From positions 16,879-80,878 of the forward strand of contig JAPLDX010000068.1 of the NCBI GenBank assembly GCA_026391215.1: a DNA stretch of 64,000 nucleotides. The letters run 5' to 3'. The notes beneath the pieces are model-generated. The model was not told the DNA's origin. It did not search any database and saw only the letters and a program-made list of their open reading frames with translations. The stretch is from Bacteroidia bacterium (GTDB lineage Bacteria > Bacteroidota > Bacteroidia > Bacteroidales > VadinHA17). The translations under genes were made by a program, and so were the position numbers. Below are positions 1-10,679 of the stretch, one piece after another (the first letter of the stretch is position 1; each line of letters starts with the position of its first letter).

Positions 1-429
1 GAAATAATTATTCCTGCAATGAAGCAGGCTGAAAGGGAAGGGATCATGTCTTTCGGACCGTTCCCGGCTGATGGTTTTTTTGGTGCAGGATCATTTACAA
101 AATTTGATGGTATCCTGGCAATGTATCATGATCAGGGACTTGGACCATTCAAAGCGCTGTCATTTGATTCAGGAGTCAACTTCACAGCAGGACTGCCGTT
201 TGTCAGAACATCCCCTGTACATGGGACTGCCTTCCCTATTGCAGGAAAGGGAGAAGCCTCTGAAAATTCATTCCGGCATGCACTCTATCTGGCCTGCAGC
301 ATATATAAAAACAGGAAGGCCTATGCTGATCTTACCAAAGATCCGCTAAAGCATCAGGATATTGAAATACACACTGACAAGGTTGATGAGCTGCCTCCTG
401 ATATTATTAATTCCGAATCTCAGTTATGA
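1..429 (+). CDS. pdxA: 4-hydroxythreonine-4-phosphate dehydrogenase PdxA, C-terminal part (truncated by window start)
   Basis: Open in frame from base 1; motifs DGILAMYHDQGLGPFKALSFDSGVNFTAGLPFVRTSPVHGTAFPIAGKGEA typical of the PdxA C-terminus. Confidence 0.93.
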   Translation, partial: EIIIPAMKQAEREGIMSFGPFPADGFFGAGSFTKFDGILAMYHDQGLGPFKALSFDSGVNFTAGLPFVRTSPVHGTAFPIAGKGEASENSFRHALYLACSIYKNRKAYADLTKDPLKHQDIEIHTDKVDELPPDIINSESQL

Positions 430-1007
430 TCGATTACATTAAAGGTACAATAACCCAGATCACACCGGCATTCCTTACTGTCGAGACGGGAGGAATGGGA
501 TACTTCATTAATATCTCTCTTACGACCTTTTCAAAACTGGAAAGCAAAAATGAGTATAAGATCCTTGTGCATGAGGTGATCAGGGAGGATGCTCATCAGC
601 TCTATGGTTTTGCTGACCTGGAAGAACGTGAGATTTTCAGGTTCCTGATATCAGTTTCAGGAGTAGGTGCGGCTACCGCAAGGATGATGCTTTCATCGCT
701 CAGCCCGGCAGAAGTAGAAAGAGCAATAATAGGATCTGAAGTCAATGTTCTGAAAAGCGTCAAGGGGATAGGATTAAAAACTGCACAAAGGATCATTGTT
801 GACCTTAAAGACAAGCTTGGCAAACAGTCCGAAACCGATGAAATATTTGGCTTCCCGGACAATACAAGACGCGAAGAAGCGTTATCTGCTTTAGTGATGC
901 TTGGGTTTGCCAAAAGCGCTGTCTCAAAAGTTCTTGACAAGATTTTAAGGGAAGAAAAAAACCTTTCTGTCGAGGATATTATAAAGAGAGCGCTTAAGAA
1001 CTTGTAA
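426..1007 (+). CDS. ruvA: Holliday junction branch migration protein RuvA
   Basis: MIDYIKGTI start, HhH motifs (VSGVGAATARMMLSSL, VKGIGLKTAQRIIVDLKDKL), C-terminal helical domain; ATGA overlap with pdxA. Confidence 0.95.
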   Translation: MIDYIKGTITQITPAFLTVETGGMGYFINISLTTFSKLESKNEYKILVHEVIREDAHQLYGFADLEEREIFRFLISVSGVGAATARMMLSSLSPAEVERAIIGSEVNVLKSVKGIGLKTAQRIIVDLKDKLGKQSETDEIFGFPDNTRREEALSALVMLGFAKSAVSKVLDKILREEKNLSVEDIIKRALKNL

Positions 1008-1024
1008 TACTGAAAAAAGCCGGA

Positions 1025-4000
1025 TTGGGATCAGGGATATCACATAAGAATCTTCTGGTATTTTTATATCCTCTGCTGTTGGCTTCCTTGTTATTGAACT
1101 CGGAAAAAGCCGGCAGCCAGACCTCTGTTCAATACGGAGATACAACCCGGAAATCGATCCTCAAACTGGAGGATGTTTCAGGAATTCCCTGGGAATCAAA
1201 GCAAAAAGCCCCTCTGTATCTCGATAATCCTTCAAACATAAAATCAAATGTGATATATGACCCTGATAAGAATGAATATGTCATATATCAGAAGGTAGGA
1301 TCATTCGATTATCGCCCTCCGGTTTATATGAGCCCTGAGGAATTCAGGAAATATGAGTATACCAGGGCGATGAGAGACTACTGGCAATCGAGAATATCCG
1401 GCGATGAATCAGGCTTCAGGTCAACACTGATACCGCAGATCGAAGTAGGGGGCGCTGCATTCGATAAGATATTCGGCAGCAATACAATAAATATCATTCC
1501 CCAGGGATCGGCTGAACTGATCTTCGGGATAAATATTTCACGATCTCAGAATCCGGCACTTTCTGAAAAGCTGCAGACAATACCGACATTTGACTTTAAG
1601 GAAAAGATACAGATGAATGTCACCGGGACAATAGGTGACAAAATGGAGCTTGGTGTCAATTATAATACTGATGCGCTGTTTGAATTTGAGAACAGGACAA
1701 AGCTGCAGTATTCCGGGAAAGAAGATGAGATACTTAAAAAGGTCGAAGCAGGTGATGTCACTCTTCCTCTCACGGGGACTCTCATAACCGGTAGCTACAG
1801 CCTTTTCGGGCTTAAAACAGAAATGCAGTTTGGCAAACTGACAGTCACTACAGTTCTTTCACAGCAGAAAGGAGAATCATCGGTTGTTGAAGTGGAAGGA
1901 GGCGCTCAGCTTACCGATTTTGAGATTTTTGCAGATGAATATGAGGCAAACCGGCATTTCTTCCTGTCGCAGTTTTTCAGGGATATTTATGATGATGCGC
2001 TCAGGACCATGCCTGTCATAAGCTCGGGAGTAAATATTGAAAGGATTGAAGTATGGGTGACAAATAAAACGAGCCGCTTTGAGGAGGGAAGCAACAGGAA
2101 TATTGTCGCATTTATTGACCTTGCCGAAAACAAAAATCATATTTACAACAACATCCCTGAATTCCAGGAATCTACGGGAGCCTCTCTATATCCCGATAAC
2201 AGCACAAACCAGATGTATGATCAGCTGAATTCTGTGTACACGGGGGTGAGAAGCGTTGACCAGGTAACCAATGCGCTTGATCCTTTGTACCCCGGATTCC
2301 AGATAGGACGTGATTATGAAAAGATAGAGAATGCAAGAAAGCTGAATGACAGGGAGTACTCAGTCAATAAACAGCTTGGATATATTTCCCTTAATTCAGC
2401 ACTTAATACTGATGAGGTTCTGGCAGTCGCTTTTGAATATACCCTGAACGGGAAGATATATAAAGTAGGAGAGTTTTCAACTGACGGCATTACAGCCCCC
2501 CAGACTCTTCTTCTTAAACTTTTGAAGGGGACAACACTTACACCAAAGCTGCCAACCTGGAGCCTGATGATGAAAAACATCTACTCCCTTGGATCAGGCA
2601 CCCTTGAAAAGAAAGATTTTGAACTTAATGTACTGTACCAGGATGACAAAACAGGCAACTCCATAAACTACCTGCCTGAAGGGAAGCTTGAGGATCAGAT
2701 ACTTCTCCAGGTGATGGGTCTTGATGTGCTTAATTCACAGCTTGACCGTGAATCGGATGGTTATTTCGATTTCATTGAAAATGTGACTGTAATGGTCGAC
2801 AGGGGAAAGATCGTATTTCCTGTTCTCGAGCCTTTTGGGAGTCATCTTATTAAAGTAACTGCCGGAGGGGTGACTCTGACAGAAAATACAGATTATACTG
2901 TTGATTACAACATGGGGACTGTAAGAATTATCAATCCTGCACTTATTGAATCACAAACACCTATCCAGGTGTCGCTTGAAAGCAACCAGTTCTTTGGTTT
3001 TCAAACCAAGACACTTGTCGGAACACACCTGGATTACCGTTTCTCTGACAACTTTGATATCGGCGGTACAATCCTTCATCTTACTGAAAGGCCTTACACA
3101 CAAAAAGTTAACTTTGGAGAAGAACCAATTTCAAACACTATCTGGGGCCTGAATACATCTTATAAAACACAATCCCAGGTTCTCACTAATATTATTGACA
3201 AAATTCCTCTTCTGGAAACAAAAACTCCTTCATCAATATCATTTTTCGGTGAGTTTGCACACCTGATCCCCGGTCATTCAAAAGCAATCTCAAATGCCGG
3301 CAACTCATATATAGATGATTTTGAAGCAAGTGAAATACCCCTCGACCTGAAGTCATTTAATGCCTGGACAATAGCCAGCATTCCGCAGGGACAGGATCTT
3401 ATGTTCCCTGAAGCGAGACTTAATGATAACCTTGCAAGCGGTTTTAACAGGGCAAAGCTGGCCTGGTATGTCATCGATCCGATCTTCCTTCGCAACAGCA
3501 CATCAACACCCGAGCATATTAAAGATAATGCTGATTTACAGTCAAGCCATTTTGTAAGAGAGATCTTTGAGAATGAGATCTATCCATACCGTGAGAGCAC
3601 AACAGGAATACCTACCAACATTACAGTACTTAACCTGGCTTATTTCCCTGAAGAAAGAGGTCCATATAATTTTGACACTTATCCCGGCAGCTATTCTGAA
3701 GGAATGAACTCTAATGGCGGACTCAATGATCCGGGATCGCGATGGGGCGGTATCATGAGGGAGGTTCTTACAAGTGATTTCGAAACGGCAAATATTCAGT
3801 ATATAAAGTTCTGGCTCATGGATCCCTTTGTTGAGGATCCGGACCATGAAGGCGGCGATCTTTACATAAACCTTGGAAATATATCGGAAGATATCCTCAG
3901 GGATTCAAGGAAAAGTTTTGAGCATGGCCTGCCCGTAGGCCCTGAACAGATAAATGTGGATTCGACTTCCTGGGGAAGAATTCCCACAGTTCAGGCAGTT

Positions 4001-7000
4001 GTTAACGCTTTTGATAATGATCCCTTATCACGAACATACCAGGATGTAGGCTTTGACGGTCTCAGGAATCAGGATGAGCAGACATTTTTCTCAGATTATC
4101 TTCAGAAAGCAGGTGCAATTACCAGCCCTGAAGCATACCAGGATATCCTGGATGACCCGTCCGGTGATGATTTTCATTATTTCAGGGGAACGGATTACGA
4201 TCTGGATGAACTGGGAATTATTGACAGGTATAAAAAATATAACGGGCCGGATGGCAATTCAAAAACTGCAGAAATGTCACCCGAACAATATCCTACCTCA
4301 GGATCAACACTTCCTGACATGGAAGATATTAACCGAGATAACACCCTGAATGAAACGGAAAGTTATTATCAGTACAGAGTAAGCCTAAGACCGGGAGACC
4401 TGGTAGTGGGTTCGAATTATATAGTCGATGAAATTGAAAATAAGGAAGTTACATTTCCTAACGGCATCAAATCATCAGTAAAATGGTACCAGTTTAAAAT
4501 CCCGATTACTGATTATCAGAAGATAGTAGGCACAATCAGTGATTTTAAATCGATAAGGTTCATGAGAATTTTCCTCCGCAATTTCAAAGAACCTGTTATA
4601 ATGCGTTATGCTGACCTGGACCTCGTCAGGGCAGAATGGAGGAAATACAATATCTCATTCATGGAAGGCGGTGAAAGAGTTACCTTACCTGAGGCTTCTG
4701 ACGGGACATTTGAGATAAGCTCCGTGAGCATTGAGGAAAACTCGGGCAAGGAGCCTGTAAACTATGTTCTTCCCCCGGGATTTGACAGAGTTACGGATCC
4801 TTCCAATCCTCAGCTGAGGCAGCTTAATGAACAGTCAATGGTTCTTAAGGTTCAGAATCTTGAAGATGGTGATGCCCGGGCAGCTTTTAAAAATGTAAGT
4901 CTTGACATAAGGCAATACAGGCGCCTCAGGATGGAGGTTCATGCCGAAGCGCTCATTGGACAGCCTCTGCAGGATGGCGAACTTACAGCCTTCATAAGGA
5001 TAGGATCGGATTACAAAAGCAACTTCTATGAATATGAGATCCCTCTAAAGCTTACATCTCCACGACATTATGACAACAAGATCGATTCAGAAAGGGAGAT
5101 GGTATGGCCTGAGGAAAACAGCTTCAACATTGATCTGTCGGTATTCCAGGATGCCAAACAGGCACGAAACAGGAAGATGCAGGAGGCAGGATCATCCCTG
5201 AGCATATCAGATGTTTTTGTTTATGCATATCAAGGGCACAGGATATCAATTTCAGGTAACCCTAATCTGAGCAACGTAAAAGTCATAATGGTCGGGATCA
5301 GGAATCCCATTAAGACGAGGAATCCAGTGATTGATGACGGACAACCCAAGTGGGGAGAGGTCTGGGTCAATGAGCTTCGTCTTAATGATTTCGTTGAGAA
5401 CGGCGGCTGGGCAGCAAATGCACATTTACAGGCCCGCCTGGCTGACCTTGGTACCGTTGACGTGGTTGGACAGTCAAGCACTCCGGGTTGGGGAAGCATA
5501 GAAAAGAAAGTGAATGAGCGAAGCAAGGAACAGGTTATGAAATATGATCTTTCATCAACTCTTGAGCTTGGGAAATTCTTTTCTGATAAAGCAGGTATAA
5601 GGCTTCCTGTCTATGTTGGTTATTCCGAAACAAGAATCAGGCCCCAGTACAATCCCCTGGATCCTGACATACCTCTTGAAGATGCTTTACGGAATGCCGA
5701 GGACCAGACGGCAAGGGATTCAATAAAAGCCATTTCAGAAGATTTTGCGAGAAGAAAAACCATCACTATAAGCAATGCGGGAATTACGAAACGGGGAGAA
5801 AAGCCCCATGCCTGGGATCCTGCAAACCTGAGCGTCAACTATACCTATAATGAAATTTACAGCAGCAATATCAAAACTGAAATAGACCTTGAAAAGAATT
5901 ACAGGGGTGGGCTGAATTATGACTACCAGGCTCAACCTGAAAATATAGCTCCTTTTAAGAGTGTGAAATTCCTTAATGGATCCATTTTCCGGCTCATAAA
6001 GGATTTCAATTTCTATCTCTTCCCTAAAAGCATCTCTTTCAGAACAGATCTTTCACGTTATTATAACGAGGTGAAGGCCAGAAATATAAATAATCCTTAT
6101 CTGCGCATTACTCCAACGTATAGAAAGGATTTTGAATGGACAAGAATGTACGATTTCAAGTATGATATCACACGTCAGCTGAAGGTTGACTTCACTGCAA
6201 CAAATCTTGCAAGAATCGATGAACCAACAGGCGGGGTTGACAGAGAAAGATACGGCAATCAGTATGATTTCTGGCGTGATTCTGTAATGACAAACCTGTT
6301 GAATTTCGGAAGGACGACCTCCTATAATCATTTTATTAATGCAACGTATACCATCCCGGTCAATAAGCTGCCTCTTCTTTCCTGGATAAATGCGAATGCC
6401 CGTTTCGGTTCGGATTATACCTGGCTGGCAGGGCCGCTTTTCCCTGACAGCATGAATATAAACATCGGCAATTCAATAAAGAACCATAATGAGCTATCGT
6501 TCACTGCCATGGCAAACCTCTCGACACTCTATGGCAAATCGAAATTCCTTAAAAAGATTGAGAACAATACACGTCCGGATGCGGCGCAACGGATGAAACC
6601 TGAATACAAGACAGTGAACTACACGAGGAATAATGTCAATTTCAGGACAAATGCAGTCAAGGGGATTATTCATAACCTTGGCACTACCGACGTAAAAGTC
6701 AGGATCGTTAAAAAGACCGGAGAGGAAGTAAAGGGCAAAGTTGATATTGTGAACAGCGACAAGATAAACTTTGCAGCGGCAGAGCAGGTTGACGGTGCAC
6801 AGGTACTGATTGAGGGAAGGGTCCCGGTAAAACGGAATCCATTAAGTATAGCGGGTGAATATATGGTGAGAGCCCTTCTTGGGGTAAGATCTGTAAGCCT
6901 GACATTAACATCATCACAGGGACAATTCCTTCCGGGTTATATGCCTGAAACAAAATACCTGGGATTATCGAAAAACAATAGTATCCTGGCGCCGGGCTGG

Positions 7001-8278
7001 CCATTCATACTTGGTTACAACGACAAAAATTTCTTTGACAGGGCAGCATCCAATGGCTGGCTTTCAAAAGACACCCTTCTCAATACTCCGGCAAATTACA
7101 ATAACAAGTATGATCTTTCTGCCAGGAGCATGATTGAGCCCTTCCCCGGCATGAGGATTGATGTTAATGCCGACCGGAGATTCCTTGAAGGGGTGAGTGC
7201 ATATTATATTGCGGATATGAACGGCAATTTCCCGGACAGCACCCGCAACATGATAGTTAACGGGAATTTCTCTATTTCAGTTATTTCATGGGGTACTGCA
7301 TTTGAAAAGATATCGGCAAAGAATAATTATGTTTCTCCTACTTTTGAAGCTTTCAAGGAAAACCTGGTAATTATTTCCGGAAGAAGAGCTTCGGAAAGAT
7401 CCAAATCAGATCCGGGTTATAATCCTGATATTAACCCGTTTACAGGAGAGCCTATCGAAGGGCCCTATAAGAGCGGATATGGAAAAACCTCACGCGAGGT
7501 AATGATACCTGCATTCCTTGCAGCCTATACCAAAACTGATCCGAATAAGGTGACCATGGAAACCTTCCCTTCTGCGCTGCGGATGATGCCAAACTGGAGG
7601 CTGACATTTGACGGATTATCGAAATTTGAATTCATACAGAAGGTTTTCAGGTCAGTAAATCTCTCACATCAGTACAGAAGCACTTTCCAGATAGGGAGCT
7701 ATACCACGAACCTCAGCTATATGGAAGATATAAACGGTATTAACTCCATCAGAGACCTTCAGGACAACTTCATCCAGGAATACGAAATCAATGTTGTGAC
7801 GCTGAATGAACAGTTCAGCCCGCTGATAAATATCGACATGAACTGGATAAACAGCCTGACAACCCGGTTTGAATGGAAAAAATCACGTACCATCTCGCTC
7901 AACATGACAAGCAACCAGATAGCCGATGCACGTACCAATGAGCTTGTTTTCGGAGCCGGATACAGGTTTGACGAAGTGCAGATCGTGCTCAAAACCGGGG
8001 GCGGACAGAAGGTGCTGAAGAGCGACCTTAACCTGCGGTTTGATCTTTCAATCCGTGACAACAAGACTCTGGCAAGAAAGCTGGTTGAGGATGTAAATCA
8101 GCCTGTCGCAGGACAAAGGGTCTTTACTGCGGGGCTGACGGCAGATTATGTCTTAAGTGACAGGTTTAACCTTCAGATCTTTGCCGACCACACCATGAAT
8201 AATCCATTTGTGGCAAACACCTTCCCCACATCTAACACAAATTTCGGGTTTAGCCTTAAGTTTACCCTGGTCCAGTAA
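1025..8278 (+). CDS. sprA: Cell surface protein SprA (type IX secretion outer-membrane translocon)
   Basis: 2417-aa ORF with signal peptide, directly after ruvA; SprA-like motifs (SYIDDFEASEIPLDLKSFNAWTIASIPQG; EVWVNELRLNDFVENGGWAANA) and C-terminal FGFSLKFTLVQ strand. Confidence 0.95.
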   Translation: MGSGISHKNLLVFLYPLLLASLLLNSEKAGSQTSVQYGDTTRKSILKLEDVSGIPWESKQKAPLYLDNPSNIKSNVIYDPDKNEYVIYQKVGSFDYRPPVYMSPEEFRKYEYTRAMRDYWQSRISGDESGFRSTLIPQIEVGGAAFDKIFGSNTINIIPQGSAELIFGINISRSQNPALSEKLQTIPTFDFKEKIQMNVTGTIGDKMELGVNYNTDALFEFENRTKLQYSGKEDEILKKVEAGDVTLPLTGTLITGSYSLFGLKTEMQFGKLTVTTVLSQQKGESSVVEVEGGAQLTDFEIFADEYEANRHFFLSQFFRDIYDDALRTMPVISSGVNIERIEVWVTNKTSRFEEGSNRNIVAFIDLAENKNHIYNNIPEFQESTGASLYPDNSTNQMYDQLNSVYTGVRSVDQVTNALDPLYPGFQIGRDYEKIENARKLNDREYSVNKQLGYISLNSALNTDEVLAVAFEYTLNGKIYKVGEFSTDGITAPQTLLLKLLKGTTLTPKLPTWSLMMKNIYSLGSGTLEKKDFELNVLYQDDKTGNSINYLPEGKLEDQILLQVMGLDVLNSQLDRESDGYFDFIENVTVMVDRGKIVFPVLEPFGSHLIKVTAGGVTLTENTDYTVDYNMGTVRIINPALIESQTPIQVSLESNQFFGFQTKTLVGTHLDYRFSDNFDIGGTILHLTERPYTQKVNFGEEPISNTIWGLNTSYKTQSQVLTNIIDKIPLLETKTPSSISFFGEFAHLIPGHSKAISNAGNSYIDDFEASEIPLDLKSFNAWTIASIPQGQDLMFPEARLNDNLASGFNRAKLAWYVIDPIFLRNSTSTPEHIKDNADLQSSHFVREIFENEIYPYRESTTGIPTNITVLNLAYFPEERGPYNFDTYPGSYSEGMNSNGGLNDPGSRWGGIMREVLTSDFETANIQYIKFWLMDPFVEDPDHEGGDLYINLGNISEDILRDSRKSFEHGLPVGPEQINVDSTSWGRIPTVQAVVNAFDNDPLSRTYQDVGFDGLRNQDEQTFFSDYLQKAGAITSPEAYQDILDDPSGDDFHYFRGTDYDLDELGIIDRYKKYNGPDGNSKTAEMSPEQYPTSGSTLPDMEDINRDNTLNETESYYQYRVSLRPGDLVVGSNYIVDEIENKEVTFPNGIKSSVKWYQFKIPITDYQKIVGTISDFKSIRFMRIFLRNFKEPVIMRYADLDLVRAEWRKYNISFMEGGERVTLPEASDGTFEISSVSIEENSGKEPVNYVLPPGFDRVTDPSNPQLRQLNEQSMVLKVQNLEDGDARAAFKNVSLDIRQYRRLRMEVHAEALIGQPLQDGELTAFIRIGSDYKSNFYEYEIPLKLTSPRHYDNKIDSEREMVWPEENSFNIDLSVFQDAKQARNRKMQEAGSSLSISDVFVYAYQGHRISISGNPNLSNVKVIMVGIRNPIKTRNPVIDDGQPKWGEVWVNELRLNDFVENGGWAANAHLQARLADLGTVDVVGQSSTPGWGSIEKKVNERSKEQVMKYDLSSTLELGKFFSDKAGIRLPVYVGYSETRIRPQYNPLDPDIPLEDALRNAEDQTARDSIKAISEDFARRKTITISNAGITKRGEKPHAWDPANLSVNYTYNEIYSSNIKTEIDLEKNYRGGLNYDYQAQPENIAPFKSVKFLNGSIFRLIKDFNFYLFPKSISFRTDLSRYYNEVKARNINNPYLRITPTYRKDFEWTRMYDFKYDITRQLKVDFTATNLARIDEPTGGVDRERYGNQYDFWRDSVMTNLLNFGRTTSYNHFINATYTIPVNKLPLLSWINANARFGSDYTWLAGPLFPDSMNINIGNSIKNHNELSFTAMANLSTLYGKSKFLKKIENNTRPDAAQRMKPEYKTVNYTRNNVNFRTNAVKGIIHNLGTTDVKVRIVKKTGEEVKGKVDIVNSDKINFAAAEQVDGAQVLIEGRVPVKRNPLSIAGEYMVRALLGVRSVSLTLTSSQGQFLPGYMPETKYLGLSKNNSILAPGWPFILGYNDKNFFDRAASNGWLSKDTLLNTPANYNNKYDLSARSMIEPFPGMRIDVNADRRFLEGVSAYYIADMNGNFPDSTRNMIVNGNFSISVISWGTAFEKISAKNNYVSPTFEAFKENLVIISGRRASERSKSDPGYNPDINPFTGEPIEGPYKSGYGKTSREVMIPAFLAAYTKTDPNKVTMETFPSALRMMPNWRLTFDGLSKFEFIQKVFRSVNLSHQYRSTFQIGSYTTNLSYMEDINGINSIRDLQDNFIQEYEINVVTLNEQFSPLINIDMNWINSLTTRFEWKKSRTISLNMTSNQIADARTNELVFGAGYRFDEVQIVLKTGGGQKVLKSDLNLRFDLSIRDNKTLARKLVEDVNQPVAGQRVFTAGLTADYVLSDRFNLQIFADHTMNNPFVANTFPTSNTNFGFSLKFTLVQ

Positions 8279-8317
8279 ACATTTTTCAATCCCTGTTGAT
8301 TTTTTTATTTTTTCAGA

Positions 8318-8329
8318 AAACGTTTGAAA
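8318..8329. promoter_or_regulatory. Candidate LacI-family operator AAACGTTTGAAA upstream of the maltose cluster
   Basis: Palindromic AAACGTTT core; same 12-mer at 35688-35699 in the susC/lacI intergenic region. Confidence 0.45.
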
Positions 8330-8415
8330 CAAAGTCGTACTGATTTTTTACCCGAAAATCGGCGAATCTCAGTGAAAATAAATAACATACGCAGTTTTTT
8401 AACAATCATTTTTCC

Positions 8416-8423
8416 TATTTTTG
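8416..8423 (+). promoter_or_regulatory. Bacteroidota -7 promoter element TATTTTTG upstream of MFS gene
   Basis: Match to TAnnTTTG, 55 bp upstream of ATG at 8478. Confidence 0.45.
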
Positions 8424-8477
8424 AATAGGATTCTTATACTTTTTCGATAAATTTTCTGAAAAACATATTCATTATTT

Positions 8478-10019
8478 ATGAAAAGGACCAAACCAAAATT
8501 ATCCTTCTGGCAGATCTGGAACATGAGCTTCGGATTCTTAGGGATCCAGTTTGGCTTTGCTCTGCAGAATGCAAATGTAAGCCGCATCTTTGAAACTCTT
8601 GGAGCAAAGGTGGACGATATTCCGATACTCTGGGTTGCCGCACCTGTTACAGGGCTGATAATGCAGCCGATCATAGGCCATATGAGCGACAGGACATGGA
8701 ACCGTCTGGGCCGTCGCCGTCCATATTTTCTGACAGGGGCCATCCTGGCTTCACTTGCCCTGTTGCTAATGCCGAATTCACCTGCACTCTGGGTTGCCGC
8801 AGGAACCCTATGGATCATGGATGCTTCAATAAATATATCGATGGAACCGTTCAGGGCTTTCGTGGGTGACATGCTATCATCGGAACAAAGAACAAGAGGT
8901 TTTGCCATGCAAAGCTTTTTCATAGGCACAGGGGCAGTTGTAGCATCATTTCTACCATATATACTTACTAACTGGTTTAACGTACCGACAGAACCCTCCC
9001 CGGGGAAGCTGATCCCAATGAATGTCAAGCTCTCCTTTTACATTGGAGCGACAGTCTTCTTCCTTGCAGTTTTGTGGACAATCCTGAGAACAAAGGAATA
9101 CTCTCCGGAGGAGCTTGCTGAATTTGAAGAAGGTGAGCAGATTGCAAGGGGAGAAAAAGAGGACTCAGGGCTCACGACTCATGGCACAGGGCTGAAGACA
9201 GAAAGAAAAACTAATTTCTATGCTCCGGGTTTAATATGGCTGGGAGCTGGCCTGATCCTGACATTTATACTGTCAAAAACCAATCTGGAAAAGGAACTGT
9301 ATATCATTACCGGTGGCATATCTTTTTTCGGCCTTCTCCAGTTAATTGCAGGCATTCTGCAGACCTCAGGCAAAGGGGAAAACGGGCTTAATTCAATTCT
9401 TATTGATCTTAGAAACATGCCTTCCACAATGAGTCAGCTGGCACTGGTACAGTTCTTTACATGGTTCGCACTTTTTTCGATGTGGATTTATACTACATCC
9501 GCTGTAACATCAAATATTTACGATACTTCCGACACGACATCGCTGGAATATAATAAAGGTGCCAACTGGGTTGGTGTGCTCTTCGGAATTTATAACGGAG
9601 TAGCTGCTCTTGTCGCTTTTCTCCTGCCAGTACTGGCAAGGATAACAAGCAGGAAGATCACACACTCAATATGTCTTGTGGTCGGCGGTATCAGCCTTAT
9701 ATCAATAAGCCTTATCGGCAATCCCTGGCTGCTGATCCTTCCCATGGCAGGGATAGGAGTCGCATGGGCAAGCATTCTTTCTATGCCTTACGCCATGCTC
9801 ACCGGCGCTCTGCCGCAGAACAAGATGGGTATTTATATGGGCATTTTCAACTTCTTCATTGTAATACCCCAGATACTTGCCGCAAGCATTCTCGGCAGCA
9901 TGGTCAAACACCTTTTTGACGGGAATACCATGAATGCACTTATTACGGGCGGTATATCTATGATAGTTGCAGCCATAATGGTGAAATTTGTAAAAGACGT
10001 TGACGACAAGAGAAAATAA
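8478..10019 (+). CDS. MFS sugar transporter (maltose/alpha-glucoside-type, SLC45-like)
   Basis: Polytopic; GHMSDRTWNRLGRRRPYFLTGAI MFS loop motif; adjacent to GH65 and beta-PGM genes. Confidence 0.85.
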   Translation: MKRTKPKLSFWQIWNMSFGFLGIQFGFALQNANVSRIFETLGAKVDDIPILWVAAPVTGLIMQPIIGHMSDRTWNRLGRRRPYFLTGAILASLALLLMPNSPALWVAAGTLWIMDASINISMEPFRAFVGDMLSSEQRTRGFAMQSFFIGTGAVVASFLPYILTNWFNVPTEPSPGKLIPMNVKLSFYIGATVFFLAVLWTILRTKEYSPEELAEFEEGEQIARGEKEDSGLTTHGTGLKTERKTNFYAPGLIWLGAGLILTFILSKTNLEKELYIITGGISFFGLLQLIAGILQTSGKGENGLNSILIDLRNMPSTMSQLALVQFFTWFALFSMWIYTTSAVTSNIYDTSDTTSLEYNKGANWVGVLFGIYNGVAALVAFLLPVLARITSRKITHSICLVVGGISLISISLIGNPWLLILPMAGIGVAWASILSMPYAMLTGALPQNKMGIYMGIFNFFIVIPQILAASILGSMVKHLFDGNTMNALITGGISMIVAAIMVKFVKDVDDKRK

Positions 10020-10666
10020 TGGAAATAAAAGGCTGCATTTTTGATCTTGACGGGGTTATAGTTGATACAGCAAAATACCATTATCTGGCATGGAAAAGAC
10101 TTGCTGACCATCTGGATGTAAATTTCACTTTGGAGGATAACGAAAGGCTTAAGGGTGTCAGCCGTATGGATTCGCTTGAAATAATCCTTGCGATAGGCAA
10201 AAGAAAGCTGAATAAGGAATTGAAAGAAAAATATGCACGCCTGAAAAACGAATGGTATATAGATTATATAAGTAAAATGACTCCTGATGAGATACTCTCA
10301 GGAAGCATAAAATTCATTAATGAGCTGAAGGGAGCGGGAATAAAAACAGCATTGGGATCAGCAAGCAAAAACACGCCTCTGATACTTAAGAGAGTAGGTA
10401 TGGAGAAAATGTTTGATGCAGTAGTTGATGGTAATATTGTAAGCAGGGCGAAACCCAATCCCGAGGTTTTTATTGTTGCCGCCGGAATGATAAAAGTGAA
10501 ACCTGAACATTGTGTTGTTTTCGAAGATGCAGTGGCAGGGGTGCAGGCTGCAATTAACGCTGGGATGATATGTGTGGGTATCGGATCACGAAAAGTACTT
10601 GCCAAAGCTCATTATATAATTTCAGGATTAGATGAAATGAACCTGAAGAAACTCAAAGAAATTTAA
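10019..10666 (+). CDS. pgmB: Beta-phosphoglucomutase (HAD superfamily)
   Basis: IFDLDGVIVDTAKYHYLAWKRLAD, GSASKNTPLILKRVGM, VFEDAVAGVQAAINAGM motifs; followed by GH65. Confidence 0.92.
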   Translation: MEIKGCIFDLDGVIVDTAKYHYLAWKRLADHLDVNFTLEDNERLKGVSRMDSLEIILAIGKRKLNKELKEKYARLKNEWYIDYISKMTPDEILSGSIKFINELKGAGIKTALGSASKNTPLILKRVGMEKMFDAVVDGNIVSRAKPNPEVFIVAAGMIKVKPEHCVVFEDAVAGVQAAINAGMICVGIGSRKVLAKAHYIISGLDEMNLKKLKEI

Positions 10667-10679
10667 AGAAAGGCCGGAC

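Noticed and set aside
71-349. 92-aa ORF overlapping pdxA
   Set aside because: Alternate frame of the clear PdxA C-terminus.
602-940. Antisense 112-aa ORF inside ruvA
   Set aside because: Fully overlaps a confidently identified gene; low-complexity serine/leucine-rich translation typical of antisense frames.
1877-8064. Several antisense and alternate-frame ORFs within sprA (1877-2140, 2314-2580, 2946-3152, 3274-3501, 3542-3847, 4053-4349, 5230-5526, 6053-6331, 6708-7004, 7759-8064)
   Set aside because: Embedded in the continuous SprA frame with no recognisable domains or start context.
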